Of a stretch of DNA of 33,819 nt, positions 7,860 through 15,647 are shown in pieces (the first letter of the stretch is position 1; every line of letters starts with the position of its first letter). The position numbers and the translations under genes are program-made. The notes beneath the pieces were generated by a model, which was not told the origin of the DNA, ran no database searches, and saw nothing but the letters and a program-made list of their open reading frames with translations. This DNA is from Gemmatimonadales bacterium UBA7889 (lineage in GTDB: Bacteria; Gemmatimonadota; Gemmatimonadetes; Longimicrobiales; Gaopeijiaceae), in assembly GCA_002501085.1 (NCBI GenBank), contig DLRL01000087.1, positions 1 through 33,819 on the forward strand, in the 5' to 3' direction.

Positions 7860-10267
7860 CCGTGTGAATACGGCAACCCGAGCCCAGGGGTAGCTACCTG
7901 TGTTCTTTGATTAATCGGACTTTCAACTAAAACAGCATCCATCACTTCGTCCATCGTATTGACTAGCTCAAATACCACCCCCGCGTGAACCTCCTCCGGT
8001 AGAAGTTCGAGATCGGGTGCATTTGCAGCAGGAAGTACCACTCGGCGTATGCCTCCCCTAAGTGCTGCGACAGCCTTTTCTTTGAGACCCCCGACCGAGA
8101 GTACGCGACCCCGGAGGGTGATTTCTCCAGTCATAGCAACATCCGCGCGTGTCGGTTTTTCAATCAAGGCTGAGATTAGCGCGACAGCGATTGTAATTCC
8201 CGCGGAAGGACCATCTTTCGGGGTCGCACCTTCTGGAATGTGGATGTGAACATCAATTTTCTCGTGGAACTGGGGGTCGAGGTTAAGGAGGGAAGAGCGT
8301 GAACGGGCATATGTGACCGCAGCGTGAGCAGATTCCTTCATGACTTCGCCGAGAGTGCCCGTGAGTCTGAGGTTACCAGTTCCCATAACCACAGCTACCT
8401 CGACATCTAGGACAGCACCTCCTGCAGCCGTCCAAGCAAGGCCATTAGCAATACCGATCCGGTCACTGTTCTCGTCTCGATCAGGAGGAGCATAGGGATG
8501 AGGGCCAAGCAGTTCCTTGAGGTTGTGAGGCTCTAACATGTTGGAAACCTTGCGGCCATCTGCTACAGATCGGGCTAGTTTCCGAGCAATTCGTGACAAC
8601 CGCCTCTCAAGCTCTCTGACGCCGGCTTCACGGGTATATCGTTCAATCACATCATGTACTGCTGCAGGAGACAGGACAATTTCCTCCGCGCTCAGTCCGT
8701 GACGCTTGATCTGCTTTGGCCAAAGGAAACGCATCGCGATCTCTCGTTTCTCCGTATCTAGATAGCCTGGAAGCCGTATCACTTCCATGCGGTCGCGCAG
8801 TGGCTCGGGAATGCCCTGGAGTGTGTTGGCTGTTGCTATGAAGAGGACGTCGGAGAGATCGTAATCAAGTTCAAGGTAATGGTCTGTGAAGTTCGCATTT
8901 TGCTCCGGATCGAGTACCTCCAGGAGAGCTGCACCGGGGTCTCCGTGAAAATCCCTGGCTAGCTTATCTACCTCGTCAAGCAGGAAAACTGGATTAAGTG
9001 TACCACTTCGGCGCATGCCTTGAATTATTCGTCCTGGTAATGCGCCAACGTAGGTGCGCCGGTGCCCTCTAATCTCGGCTTCATCCCTGATACCACCGAG
9101 GCTTACTCTCACGAATTCTCGCCCTAAAGCAAGAGCAATGCTTCGGCCTAGCGAGGTCTTACCTACCCCTGGAGGTCCAATTAGACAGAGAATTGGTCCA
9201 CGCATCTCACCCACTAGGGACAGCACTGCAACGTGATCGAGAATCCGCTCTTTCACTTCGATTAAACCAAAGTGATCGGAATCAAGGATTTGTGACGCAT
9301 GTTCTACTGATAAATTGTCTTGGGATCGCGGAGTCCATGGAAGCTCGACAATCCAATCAAGGTGTGTTCGAATTACGGCCGCTTCTGGAGCAACGGGATT
9401 CAGTTTCTTCAGACGGCCCAATTCCTTATTTGCCAGGTCCAGAGCATGAGGAGGAAGATTGGCGTCATGAATAGCTTGTTCGATCTCCTTCCACTCGTCT
9501 AAGTCTTCCTGTGACGACTCCTTCCGGATTCCCCCAAGGCCAAGAAGAAGATTAGGCGTTTTTTCTTCTTTCAACTGAAGTTGAATTTGCCGGTCGAGCT
9601 TTGCCTCAATACGCATGATCTCAAGTTCGCGTGTTAACAATTGGCGTAAGATCTCCAATTGCTCGATCGGATCTATGGTTTCCAACACTTCCTGTTTGTC
9701 CAGCGCGGGCAAGATAAGGTGTCCGGCGACCAGGTGAATGAATCGGACACGGTCTCCCTCGGCAGAGATAATCCCAGAAAGCTCTTCAGGAATTCTTTCG
9801 TGGAGACGAGTATATTCTGAGTAGAGGCTTGCTACGGTCTGAGTGAGTGATAGAGCGTTCGCTGGCACTTCACCATCTAGCTCTGCTTCGTGAGCGGTCA
9901 ATAGTTCGACAGTGGCTCGCAGAGCCTTGGTCTTAGTTGTGAGCCTCCGGATCCGAGCACGTCCGAGTCCTTCTAGCGTTACCCGCGCAGTTCCATCTGG
10001 TAGAGGTGTGACCTGGATGATTCGAGCGATTGTTCCTATGCGAAATAGATCTCCACTTCCGGGATCATCGATTGCCGAGTCCCGTTGGGTAACGAGGAGG
10101 ACTAAATTCTTGTCTAATCCGGCTTCCTCAAGAGCTGTGACAGAGCGACTGCGTCCTATGAGTAGAGGTAGAACGGAATAAGGAAAGAAGACGAAGTCTC
10201 GGAGTGCGATTACCGGTAGACGGTCAGGTACCTCAATTTGATCTTCAGCCCGGATGAGCTTTGCCAT
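7856..10267 (-). CDS. lon: ATP-dependent protease Lon
   Basis: Single-chain AAA+ Ser-Lys protease that degrades misfolded and regulatory proteins. From the ATG at 10267 it is 803 aa. The N-terminal substrate domain starts LPVIALRDFVFFP. Walker A GPPGVGKT is near 365 and Walker B VFLLDEVD near 428. The peptidase domain has DGPSAGIT (Ser about 688) and GGLKEK (Lys about 731). An in-frame GTG at 10315 would add 16 unconserved residues; neither start has a convincing Shine-Dalgarno site. It lies 180 bases after clpX, with a stem-loop in the gap that could allow separate control. Confidence 0.96.
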   Translation of the reverse strand: MAKLIRAEDQIEVPDRLPVIALRDFVFFPYSVLPLLIGRSRSVTALEEAGLDKNLVLLVTQRDSAIDDPGSGDLFRIGTIARIIQVTPLPDGTARVTLEGLGRARIRRLTTKTKALRATVELLTAHEAELDGEVPANALSLTQTVASLYSEYTRLHERIPEELSGIISAEGDRVRFIHLVAGHLILPALDKQEVLETIDPIEQLEILRQLLTRELEIMRIEAKLDRQIQLQLKEEKTPNLLLGLGGIRKESSQEDLDEWKEIEQAIHDANLPPHALDLANKELGRLKKLNPVAPEAAVIRTHLDWIVELPWTPRSQDNLSVEHASQILDSDHFGLIEVKERILDHVAVLSLVGEMRGPILCLIGPPGVGKTSLGRSIALALGREFVRVSLGGIRDEAEIRGHRRTYVGALPGRIIQGMRRSGTLNPVFLLDEVDKLARDFHGDPGAALLEVLDPEQNANFTDHYLELDYDLSDVLFIATANTLQGIPEPLRDRMEVIRLPGYLDTEKREIAMRFLWPKQIKRHGLSAEEIVLSPAAVHDVIERYTREAGVRELERRLSRIARKLARSVADGRKVSNMLEPHNLKELLGPHPYAPPDRDENSDRIGIANGLAWTAAGGAVLDVEVAVVMGTGNLRLTGTLGEVMKESAHAAVTYARSRSSLLNLDPQFHEKIDVHIHIPEGATPKDGPSAGITIAVALISALIEKPTRADVAMTGEITLRGRVLSVGGLKEKAVAALRGGIRRVVLPAANAPDLELLPEEVHAGVVFELVNTMDEVMDAVLVESPINQRTQVATPGLGLPYSHG

Positions 10268-10391
10268 TCTTTGACTCGAGTGCGCGAGAGGGTTTGTTTC
10301 GGGCCTATCGTACACATTCCGTCGCGCTCACAACAGAGACGCACCGAGGGGATGTTTCGGCATCAGATAATCGTCGTCTAGGCGACATTTT

Positions 10392-10424
10392 TCTCAAGCT
10401 CCAGCTGCCAAATGGCTCTTGAGA
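10392..10424. repeat. Inverted repeat TCTCAAG/CTTGAGA in the clpX-lon gap
   Basis: A perfect seven-base inverted repeat (10392-10398 and 10418-10424) encloses 19 bases that contain GCCATTTGGC on the minus strand. In the lon direction the hairpin is followed by A residues, not a U-tract, so it is not a standard terminator. A role as operator or leader structure for lon is possible. The arms are ordered opposite to the HspR site (CTTGAGT-N7-ACTCAAG), so it is not that motif. Confidence 0.35.
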
Positions 10425-10447
10425 TGGATTTGCAGTTCTTCCTGGCA

Positions 10448-11683
10448 CTACGCTTCTAGTTTTTGTTCCTCAGCGTTTAATAATAGAAGCGGAGCTGTGC
10501 CCTGTTCAACACATTCGGAGGTAATGACTACTTCGCTAACATCTGTCCGTGATGGGATCTCAAACATCAAGTCCCGCATAATGCCTTCAATGATTGAGCG
10601 GAGGCCCCTGGCCCCTGTGCCCCGCTCTAGCGCCTTGCGTGCAATGGCCTTGATCGCTTTTCGGTCAAAAGTAAGACCAACGCCTTCGAGTTCGAACATC
10701 TTTTGGTATTGCTTTACTAGCGCGTTCTTGGGTTCTTCGAGGATGCGCTCGAGAGCTTGTTCATCAAGTTCTTCCAAGTGTACACTTACTGGGAGCCGTC
10801 CAACCAATTCTGGGATTAATCCGTACCGCTGCAGATCTTCTGGCTCGACCCAACGCATGATGTTGTCATCAACTGTCTTTTCAGGCTCTTCACCTGTGAA
10901 GCCGATCTGCCTCTTGCCCAGACGCGCTTCAACGATCTTCTCAAGCCCGTCGAATGCACCCCCACAGATAAAGAGAATGTTCCGGGTATTCACCTGAATA
11001 TATTCCTGTTGCGGATGCTTCCGGCCTCCCTGTGGAGGCACTGATGCTATAGTGCCCTCGAGTATCTTTAGAAGTGCTTGCTGGACACCCTCCCCAGAGA
11101 CGTCTCGCGTAATTGATGGGTTCTCGGACTTGCGGGCGATCTTGTCCATCTCATCGATGTAGATGATACCCCGCTCACACTCTGGAATATTAAAGTCGGC
11201 TGCTTGGAGAAGTCGCACGAGGATATTTTCTACATCCTCACCGACATAACCTGCTTCAGTCAGTGTCGTTGCATCTGCGATCGTGAACGGGACATGGAGC
11301 ATTCGGGCAAGTGTCTGTGCAAGTAACGTTTTTCCTACTCCTGTTGGTCCGATAAGCAGGATATTTGCTTTCTCGATCTCAACCTCATCGACCACACCAT
11401 GATGATTCACTCGCTTGTAATGATTGTAGACCGAGACTGCTAGAGATGTCTTAGCAGCTTCCTGACCTATAACGTATTGGTCCAACCTAGATTTAATTTC
11501 TTCGGGAGTTGGGCTAGGAACTGCTTGCTCGTTAGTCGCACGTTCGTCCTCTTCAGCCAGTATTTCGTTACAAAGTGAAATACACTCGTTACAGATATAG
11601 ACGTTTGGACCGCTGATAAACTTCTTGACGGTTTCTTTGTCTTTACCGCAAAAACTGCAGCGAAGGTCTTTATCACTTGTCAT
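10448..11683 (-). CDS. clpX: ClpX, AAA+ unfoldase of the ClpXP protease
   Basis: Hexameric unfoldase that recognises tagged proteins and translocates them into ClpP. From the ATG at 11683 it is 411 aa. The zinc-binding domain has Cys at 9, 12, 31 and 34 (CSFC and CNEC). Walker A GPTGVGKT is at 112-119, pore loop GYVG at 145-148, Walker B IIYIDE at 173-178, the RKH loop at 221-223 and the ClpP-docking IGF tripeptide at 260-262, so it should partner the adjacent ClpP. A longer frame from a TTG at 11716 is open, but AAAGGTG sits eight bases before the ATG. It follows clpP by 39 bases. Confidence 0.97.
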   Translation of the reverse strand: MTSDKDLRCSFCGKDKETVKKFISGPNVYICNECISLCNEILAEEDERATNEQAVPSPTPEEIKSRLDQYVIGQEAAKTSLAVSVYNHYKRVNHHGVVDEVEIEKANILLIGPTGVGKTLLAQTLARMLHVPFTIADATTLTEAGYVGEDVENILVRLLQAADFNIPECERGIIYIDEMDKIARKSENPSITRDVSGEGVQQALLKILEGTIASVPPQGGRKHPQQEYIQVNTRNILFICGGAFDGLEKIVEARLGKRQIGFTGEEPEKTVDDNIMRWVEPEDLQRYGLIPELVGRLPVSVHLEELDEQALERILEEPKNALVKQYQKMFELEGVGLTFDRKAIKAIARKALERGTGARGLRSIIEGIMRDLMFEIPSRTDVSEVVITSECVEQGTAPLLLLNAEEQKLEA

Positions 11684-11691
11684 TGGCTGCG

Positions 11692-11698
11692 CACCTTT
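11692..11698 (-). promoter_or_regulatory. Ribosome binding site deciding the clpX start
   Basis: AAAGGTG on the minus strand lies eight bases before the ATG at 11683 and inside the longer TTG-initiated frame, which argues for the shorter protein. Confidence 0.65.
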
Positions 11699-11722
11699 CA
11701 GAATCTGACCTCGCAAGAATCT

Positions 11723-12352
11723 TCATTCGCTACTTTCTGAGTCCGAAGATTTATCAGTTGTCGTTTGAACGGGACCTTCTAAGACCTGGTCAATGAGCCC
11801 ATACTCGACTGCTTCCTTGGGGCTCATGAAGCGATCTCGATCTGCATCTTCCTGGATTGTTTCTACCGGTTGTCCAGTATGTTTTGCAATCAGAAGATTC
11901 AGCCTCTCACGAATATGCAAAATTTCTTTTGCCGCGATTTCTATATCTGCCGCTGTGCCCTGGGATCCTCCTGAAGGTTGATGAATCATGATACGGGAGT
12001 TTGGCAGTGCACTGCGTTTTCCCTTGGCGCCAGCTGCTAGAAGTACTGCTCCCATCGAAGCTGCCATTCCTACGCAGAACGTCGAAACGGGTGCGCGCAG
12101 GTGCTGCATTGTGTCATAGATTGCCATCCCTGCGTAAACGCCCCCTCCTGGCGAGTTGATGTACATGAAGATGTCACGTTCCGGGTCCTCAGCATCCAGA
12201 AAAAGCAGTTGGGCCACGATGATATTGGCCACATTGTCATCAATGCCACTACCCAGGAAAATAATTCGGTCCATGAGTAGACGACTAAAGATGTCGTAAC
12301 TGCGTTCGCCTCGGCTGGTCCGCTCAATCACATAGGGAGGGTATATAGACAT
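11723..12352 (-). CDS. clpP: ClpP serine peptidase
   Basis: Tetradecameric serine peptidase of the ClpXP machine. The catalytic triad is visible: Ser99 in GMAASMGA, His124 in IMIHQPSGG and Asp173 in DRDRFMS. The handle region with INSPGG is normal. Length is 209 aa; the tail after about residue 190 is polar and acidic (TTTDKSSDSESSE) and probably disordered. The ATG at 12352 is preceded by GAGAG. It lies 23 bases after tig and 39 before clpX, so the three are very probably co-transcribed. Confidence 0.97.
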   Translation of the reverse strand: MSIYPPYVIERTSRGERSYDIFSRLLMDRIIFLGSGIDDNVANIIVAQLLFLDAEDPERDIFMYINSPGGGVYAGMAIYDTMQHLRAPVSTFCVGMAASMGAVLLAAGAKGKRSALPNSRIMIHQPSGGSQGTAADIEIAAKEILHIRERLNLLIAKHTGQPVETIQEDADRDRFMSPKEAVEYGLIDQVLEGPVQTTTDKSSDSESSE

Positions 12353-12375
12353 GGTTTTTCTCTCTGACAGTGTCG

Positions 12376-13650
12376 CTAGGCTGCTGTACCGTCGGTGATT
12401 TCTGACTGTTTCTCTATGAATGAAAAAATATTTTTCTCGGTGAGCTCTCGTTTGAGCATTTCGAGTTGACCTGACTTTTGAAGGGTCGCGTAAATGTTTT
12501 CCGTTGTGCTATCATTAGCTTCTGCGATTTCTGTGATTCGAGTATCGACTTCTTCGTCGGTTGCCGTTAACGACTGAGTTTCAGCGATCTTTTCTAAGAT
12601 AAGAATACGCTTCACAGCTTTCTCGGCTTCTGGCCGAATCGAGTCTTGTACATCTTTGAGTTTGTCAGGCTCTAGGTTCTTCGACTCTTCGCCAATAGCT
12701 CCGTCTATATAGCGGTCAACCATTGATACTGGAACATCAAAAGGATTGGCCTCGACCAAAAGATCGAGTAGACGACCCCTCACTACCGCTTCAGACTGAT
12801 TGCCAGCTTCTTTCTGTAGGTCATCGCGTACACCTACCTTCAGATCATCCAGCGTTTCGAATTCACCAGCCTGTTTGGCAAGGTCATCCCCTAATTCGGG
12901 CAGTTCTAATTCTTTGCGGCCCAAGAACGTAAGCTCGATACGCTCTAGATCTCCTCGGCGATCCTCGTCGGGAAAATCATCGGGAAAGGAGATGTCAAAC
13001 TCTCCTTTCTCATTTAATCCAAGACCTTTGATTGCTGCTTCAATATCAGGAAGTGCGTCTCCCTGGCCTAAGATGAACTCGTATTCCCGGCCTTCATCTG
13101 ATTGATCACCATCCAATCTTTTGATGTTGACGGAGACGAGATTTCCGTCTTCCGGAGAGCCTGTTTCTACAGGTTTCCATGCACCGTTCTGTTCTCTAAT
13201 CCGGTCTAGCACTTTATCTACGTGCTCGTTAGTGACTTCAGTAACTGGTCGCTCGACAGCAAATCCCCCGAGACGGCTGATTTCTATCTCTGGGTGAACG
13301 TCAAAAACGATCGAAAAGACCAGGTCCTCCTCTGGCCTATAATTGATGTTCTGGATCTCGCCTTCACTTATTGGACGGAGCTCCTTTAAGGCCAGTGCCT
13401 GCTTGTATGCTTCGCCCACTAAGTTGTCCAAAGCTTCCTGTCGTAAGGAGCCTCCAAATCTGGACTCGATCACTTGTCTTGGAACTCGGCCCTTTCTAAA
13501 GCCTTTAAGTCGTGCGCGGGAAGCGAGTTTTTCAGCAGCACGTACTTCCTCTTGGCGCACGACATCTGCTGGAACCGTAACCTCCATGCTACGGCGCCAG
13601 TTCTCTTGCTCCTCCACGGAGATCTCAAGGCTGGAAACGTCTACGCTCAT
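12376..13650 (-). CDS. tig: Trigger factor, ribosome-bound chaperone and prolyl isomerase
   Basis: Chaperone that meets nascent chains at the ribosome exit. The ribosome-binding signature GFRKGRVP is at about 50-57. An FKBP-type isomerase domain follows (about 160-245, with YEFILGQGDALPDIEAAIKGL), then the helical C-terminal substrate cradle. Length (424 aa) is normal. The ATG at 13650 has only a weak ribosome site. The gene begins 33 bases after the tRNA-Leu on the same strand and leads the tig-clpP-clpX-lon-engB run, a common bacterial arrangement that puts folding and degradation together. Confidence 0.95.
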   Translation of the reverse strand: MSVDVSSLEISVEEQENWRRSMEVTVPADVVRQEEVRAAEKLASRARLKGFRKGRVPRQVIESRFGGSLRQEALDNLVGEAYKQALALKELRPISEGEIQNINYRPEEDLVFSIVFDVHPEIEISRLGGFAVERPVTEVTNEHVDKVLDRIREQNGAWKPVETGSPEDGNLVSVNIKRLDGDQSDEGREYEFILGQGDALPDIEAAIKGLGLNEKGEFDISFPDDFPDEDRRGDLERIELTFLGRKELELPELGDDLAKQAGEFETLDDLKVGVRDDLQKEAGNQSEAVVRGRLLDLLVEANPFDVPVSMVDRYIDGAIGEESKNLEPDKLKDVQDSIRPEAEKAVKRILILEKIAETQSLTATDEEVDTRITEIAEANDSTTENIYATLQKSGQLEMLKRELTEKNIFSFIEKQSEITDGTAA

Positions 13651-13683
13651 AGGTCTTTACGGTAAAATCATTAGGTGGCAGAG

Positions 13684-13766
13684 TGCGAAAGGGGGGACTC
13701 GAACCCCCACGGCCTAAGGCCACGGGATCCTAAATCCCGCGCGTCTGCCAATTCCGCCACTTTCGC
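13684..13766 (-). tRNA. tRNA-Leu (anticodon UAG)
   Basis: Read on the minus strand, the acceptor arms GCGAAAG and CTTTCGC pair fully and the discriminator is A. The D arm is GCGGAATTGGCAGACGC, the anticodon stem-loop CGGGA-TTTAGGA-TCCCG has anticodon UAG, and the T arm is GGGGG-TTCGAGT-CCCCC. The 14-base variable arm (TGGCCTTAGGCCGT) is the long type II arm of leucine tRNAs. Length is 83 bases. CCA is not encoded (the next bases are CTC), so it must be added after transcription. It lies just upstream of tig on the same strand. Confidence 0.96.
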
Positions 13767-13777
13767 AGGCGATAGAG

Positions 13778-13807
13778 AAGATAAAACCGGTGCTAAGAAT
13801 CGTTCAA
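13778..13807 (-). promoter_or_regulatory. Possible promoter for tRNA-Leu and the tig operon
   Basis: On the minus strand TTGAAC (13807-13802) and TATCTT (13783-13778) are separated by 18 bases and end 11 bases before the tRNA. Each matches four of six sigma-70 consensus positions, so this is weak; position is the main support. Confidence 0.3.
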
Positions 13808-13829
13808 CGGAGGGATTTGTATCATCTCG

Positions 13830-13868
13830 AAAAAAGGCCTACAAAAAGCAAGGAGTACGGGGGCCTCT
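13830..13868 (-). terminator. Possible intrinsic terminator after htrA
   Basis: On the minus strand AGAGGCC (13868-13862) can pair with GGCCTTT (13839-13833) over a 22-base loop, with the T run continuing to 13830. It lies about 35 bases after the htrA stop and before the tRNA-Leu promoter region. The long loop lowers confidence. Confidence 0.42.
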
Positions 13869-13900
13869 GGCGCTCGCACTTATCTCGCTATGGCAACTCT

Positions 13901-15454
13901 TCAATTAGGCATGCGAACATTGGCCACACGTCCCGTTCCATCCCGGTTCTCAAAGTGGAGTGAGACGATTTCACCTCCTTCGACCACATCAAGTGCATCA
14001 CGCACATCTTCGGGCGTAGCGATGTCTTCAGCGTTCACCCGAATCAACTTGCTCCCCACATATTGCCCCACCCCTCTTCGCTGAGCAGGGCTTCCTCGTG
14101 TAACCTGAGTTAGCACGACACCCCCGGCTTCAGGGAACCCTAACTCAGCTGCGAGTTCTTGATCGAGCTCTTCCACATTGATACCCAAGCGTTCTTCGGA
14201 GTGGATGGTCCGCTCTGAAACGCTGGCGGGTGAACTATTGATGGGAGCTTCATCAAGTTGAATGGCCACGTCTATGGGACCGCCATCCCGATAAACGGTG
14301 AGGCTGACTCGGTCGCCAGGTCGGCGTTGAGCAATTTGTGCCTGCAACTCCGCGACGTAACCGACTGATTTACCATCCAGGGCTACGATTACATCCTCGG
14401 GCTCAAGGTTTTCGCTGGCTGGTCCTTCCGGGTCTACTGCCTGAACTAGGATTCCAGAGATGGAAGGTAGTCCGTATACCTCAGCGTCTTCTGCCGTAGC
14501 TGTGATAATTTCCACGCCGATTCTTGGTCGCTTCACATAACCATACTCAACCAGATCTTCCATCACACGGCGGGCAAGGTTGATCGGGATGGCAAATCCA
14601 TATCCCTGGTAGGCTCCAGTCGTAGAGGCGATTGCGGAATTGATGCCCACTGCTTGACCATTGAGGTTGACCATCGGTCCACCCGAATTTCCTGGGTTGA
14701 TAACCGCGTCAGTTTGAAGGAAATCTTCAATCGCCCAGCGGGAAGCTTGGTCGCCGAATCTTGGGTCGGAGCGCAGTTCGTTCTGAAGGAGCCGCAGTGG
14801 CCGACCACGTGCGCTGATGATCCCAGCCGTGACAGTGAAATCAAGAGCCGCAGAATTACCGAATCCAGGGTTACCAATTGCGAGAATCCACTCTCCGACC
14901 TTTACGTTGTCAGAGTTACCAAAAGCAAGTGCTGGAAGAGCTTCTCCTGCATTGATCTTTATGAGAGCTACATCAGTGAAAGGGTCAGTTCCGATAATTT
15001 CTGCATCGAAATAACGGCGGTCAGGAAAGTAGACCTTTACCTCGTCCGCTCCTTCGACGACATGGTTGTTGGTAAGAATATATCCGTCTGCAGAGACCAC
15101 AAATCCGCTGCCTCCGGCGATTTGCCCCTGCGATGGCGGTTGGTTTTGCCCTTCTGGTGCATCAAAGAAGCGGCGGAATGCATCAGGAACTTCCTGGTTC
15201 GCAGCTGTCACAGGCCTACGAGCTTCTATCCGCACCACTGCTGGTGTAACCGCATCCGCAAGATTTGTGAATGCTTGGCTGAGATCTAGTGCCGGCTTAA
15301 CTGCTTCCGGGGATATTTGCGCTGTCTCTTCAATGAGAGGCATCGCATATGACTTACTCGTCCATCCGAGCCCGCTGGTAATCGCGAGTCCGAACACGAA
15401 GGCGATAGCGCTATAAAGCACCACCTTAACCTTCGCACGAAGGGGGTCGTACAT
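13901..15454 (-). CDS. degP: HtrA/DegP-type periplasmic serine protease with two PDZ domains
   Basis: Envelope quality-control protease/chaperone. From the ATG at 15454 it is 517 aa. A hydrophobic segment (about 8-30, VKVVLYSAIAFVFGLAITSG) acts as signal peptide or membrane anchor. The trypsin-like domain has His131 in TNNHVVEG, Asp161 in TDVALIKI and Ser257 in NPGNSGGP. About 22 residues between GIISARGR and IEDFLQTDA enlarge an active-site loop. Two PDZ domains follow (about 290-380 and 420-512). A TTG at 15475 opens a longer frame, but GGAAGGAG five bases before the ATG decides the start. It lies downstream of dnaK on the same strand. DegP, DegQ and DegS cannot be told apart firmly; two PDZ domains exclude a simple DegS. 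Confidence 0.93.
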   Translation of the reverse strand: MYDPLRAKVKVVLYSAIAFVFGLAITSGLGWTSKSYAMPLIEETAQISPEAVKPALDLSQAFTNLADAVTPAVVRIEARRPVTAANQEVPDAFRRFFDAPEGQNQPPSQGQIAGGSGFVVSADGYILTNNHVVEGADEVKVYFPDRRYFDAEIIGTDPFTDVALIKINAGEALPALAFGNSDNVKVGEWILAIGNPGFGNSAALDFTVTAGIISARGRPLRLLQNELRSDPRFGDQASRWAIEDFLQTDAVINPGNSGGPMVNLNGQAVGINSAIASTTGAYQGYGFAIPINLARRVMEDLVEYGYVKRPRIGVEIITATAEDAEVYGLPSISGILVQAVDPEGPASENLEPEDVIVALDGKSVGYVAELQAQIAQRRPGDRVSLTVYRDGGPIDVAIQLDEAPINSSPASVSERTIHSEERLGINVEELDQELAAELGFPEAGGVVLTQVTRGSPAQRRGVGQYVGSKLIRVNAEDIATPEDVRDALDVVEGGEIVSLHFENRDGTGRVANVRMPN

Positions 15455-15459
15455 CTTAG

Positions 15460-15467
15460 CTCCTTCC
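15460..15467 (-). promoter_or_regulatory. Strong ribosome binding site deciding the htrA start
   Basis: GGAAGGAG on the minus strand ends five bases before the ATG at 15454. Confidence 0.75.
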
Positions 15468-15647
15468 CAAATCAATTCTTAGTGTTACAAAGGCCCGTCT
15501 GAGCAAACCGGATGGGATAACTACACGTAAAGACCTTAGGTAGATCCAATTTCCAGACTCCTTAGGAAATGTTGGACTTTCTGGTTCAGCTAGCTTTCTA
15601 GCTTTTTACCTCTGAGGTCTTAAAGCTTCCATGTAAGGTATTGTGAC

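Noticed and set aside
10405..10417. Third copy of the TGCCA/TGGCA dyad before lon (CTGCCAAATGGCT)
   Set aside because: The spacer is one base shorter and an identical string occurs inside atpB coding sequence near 26558, so chance is likely.
15588..15607. Hairpin AGCTAG-CTTT-CTAGCT followed by T residues between dnaK and htrA
   Set aside because: The T run follows on the plus strand, but both flanking genes are on the minus strand, where it would precede the stem; no plus-strand transcript is expected.
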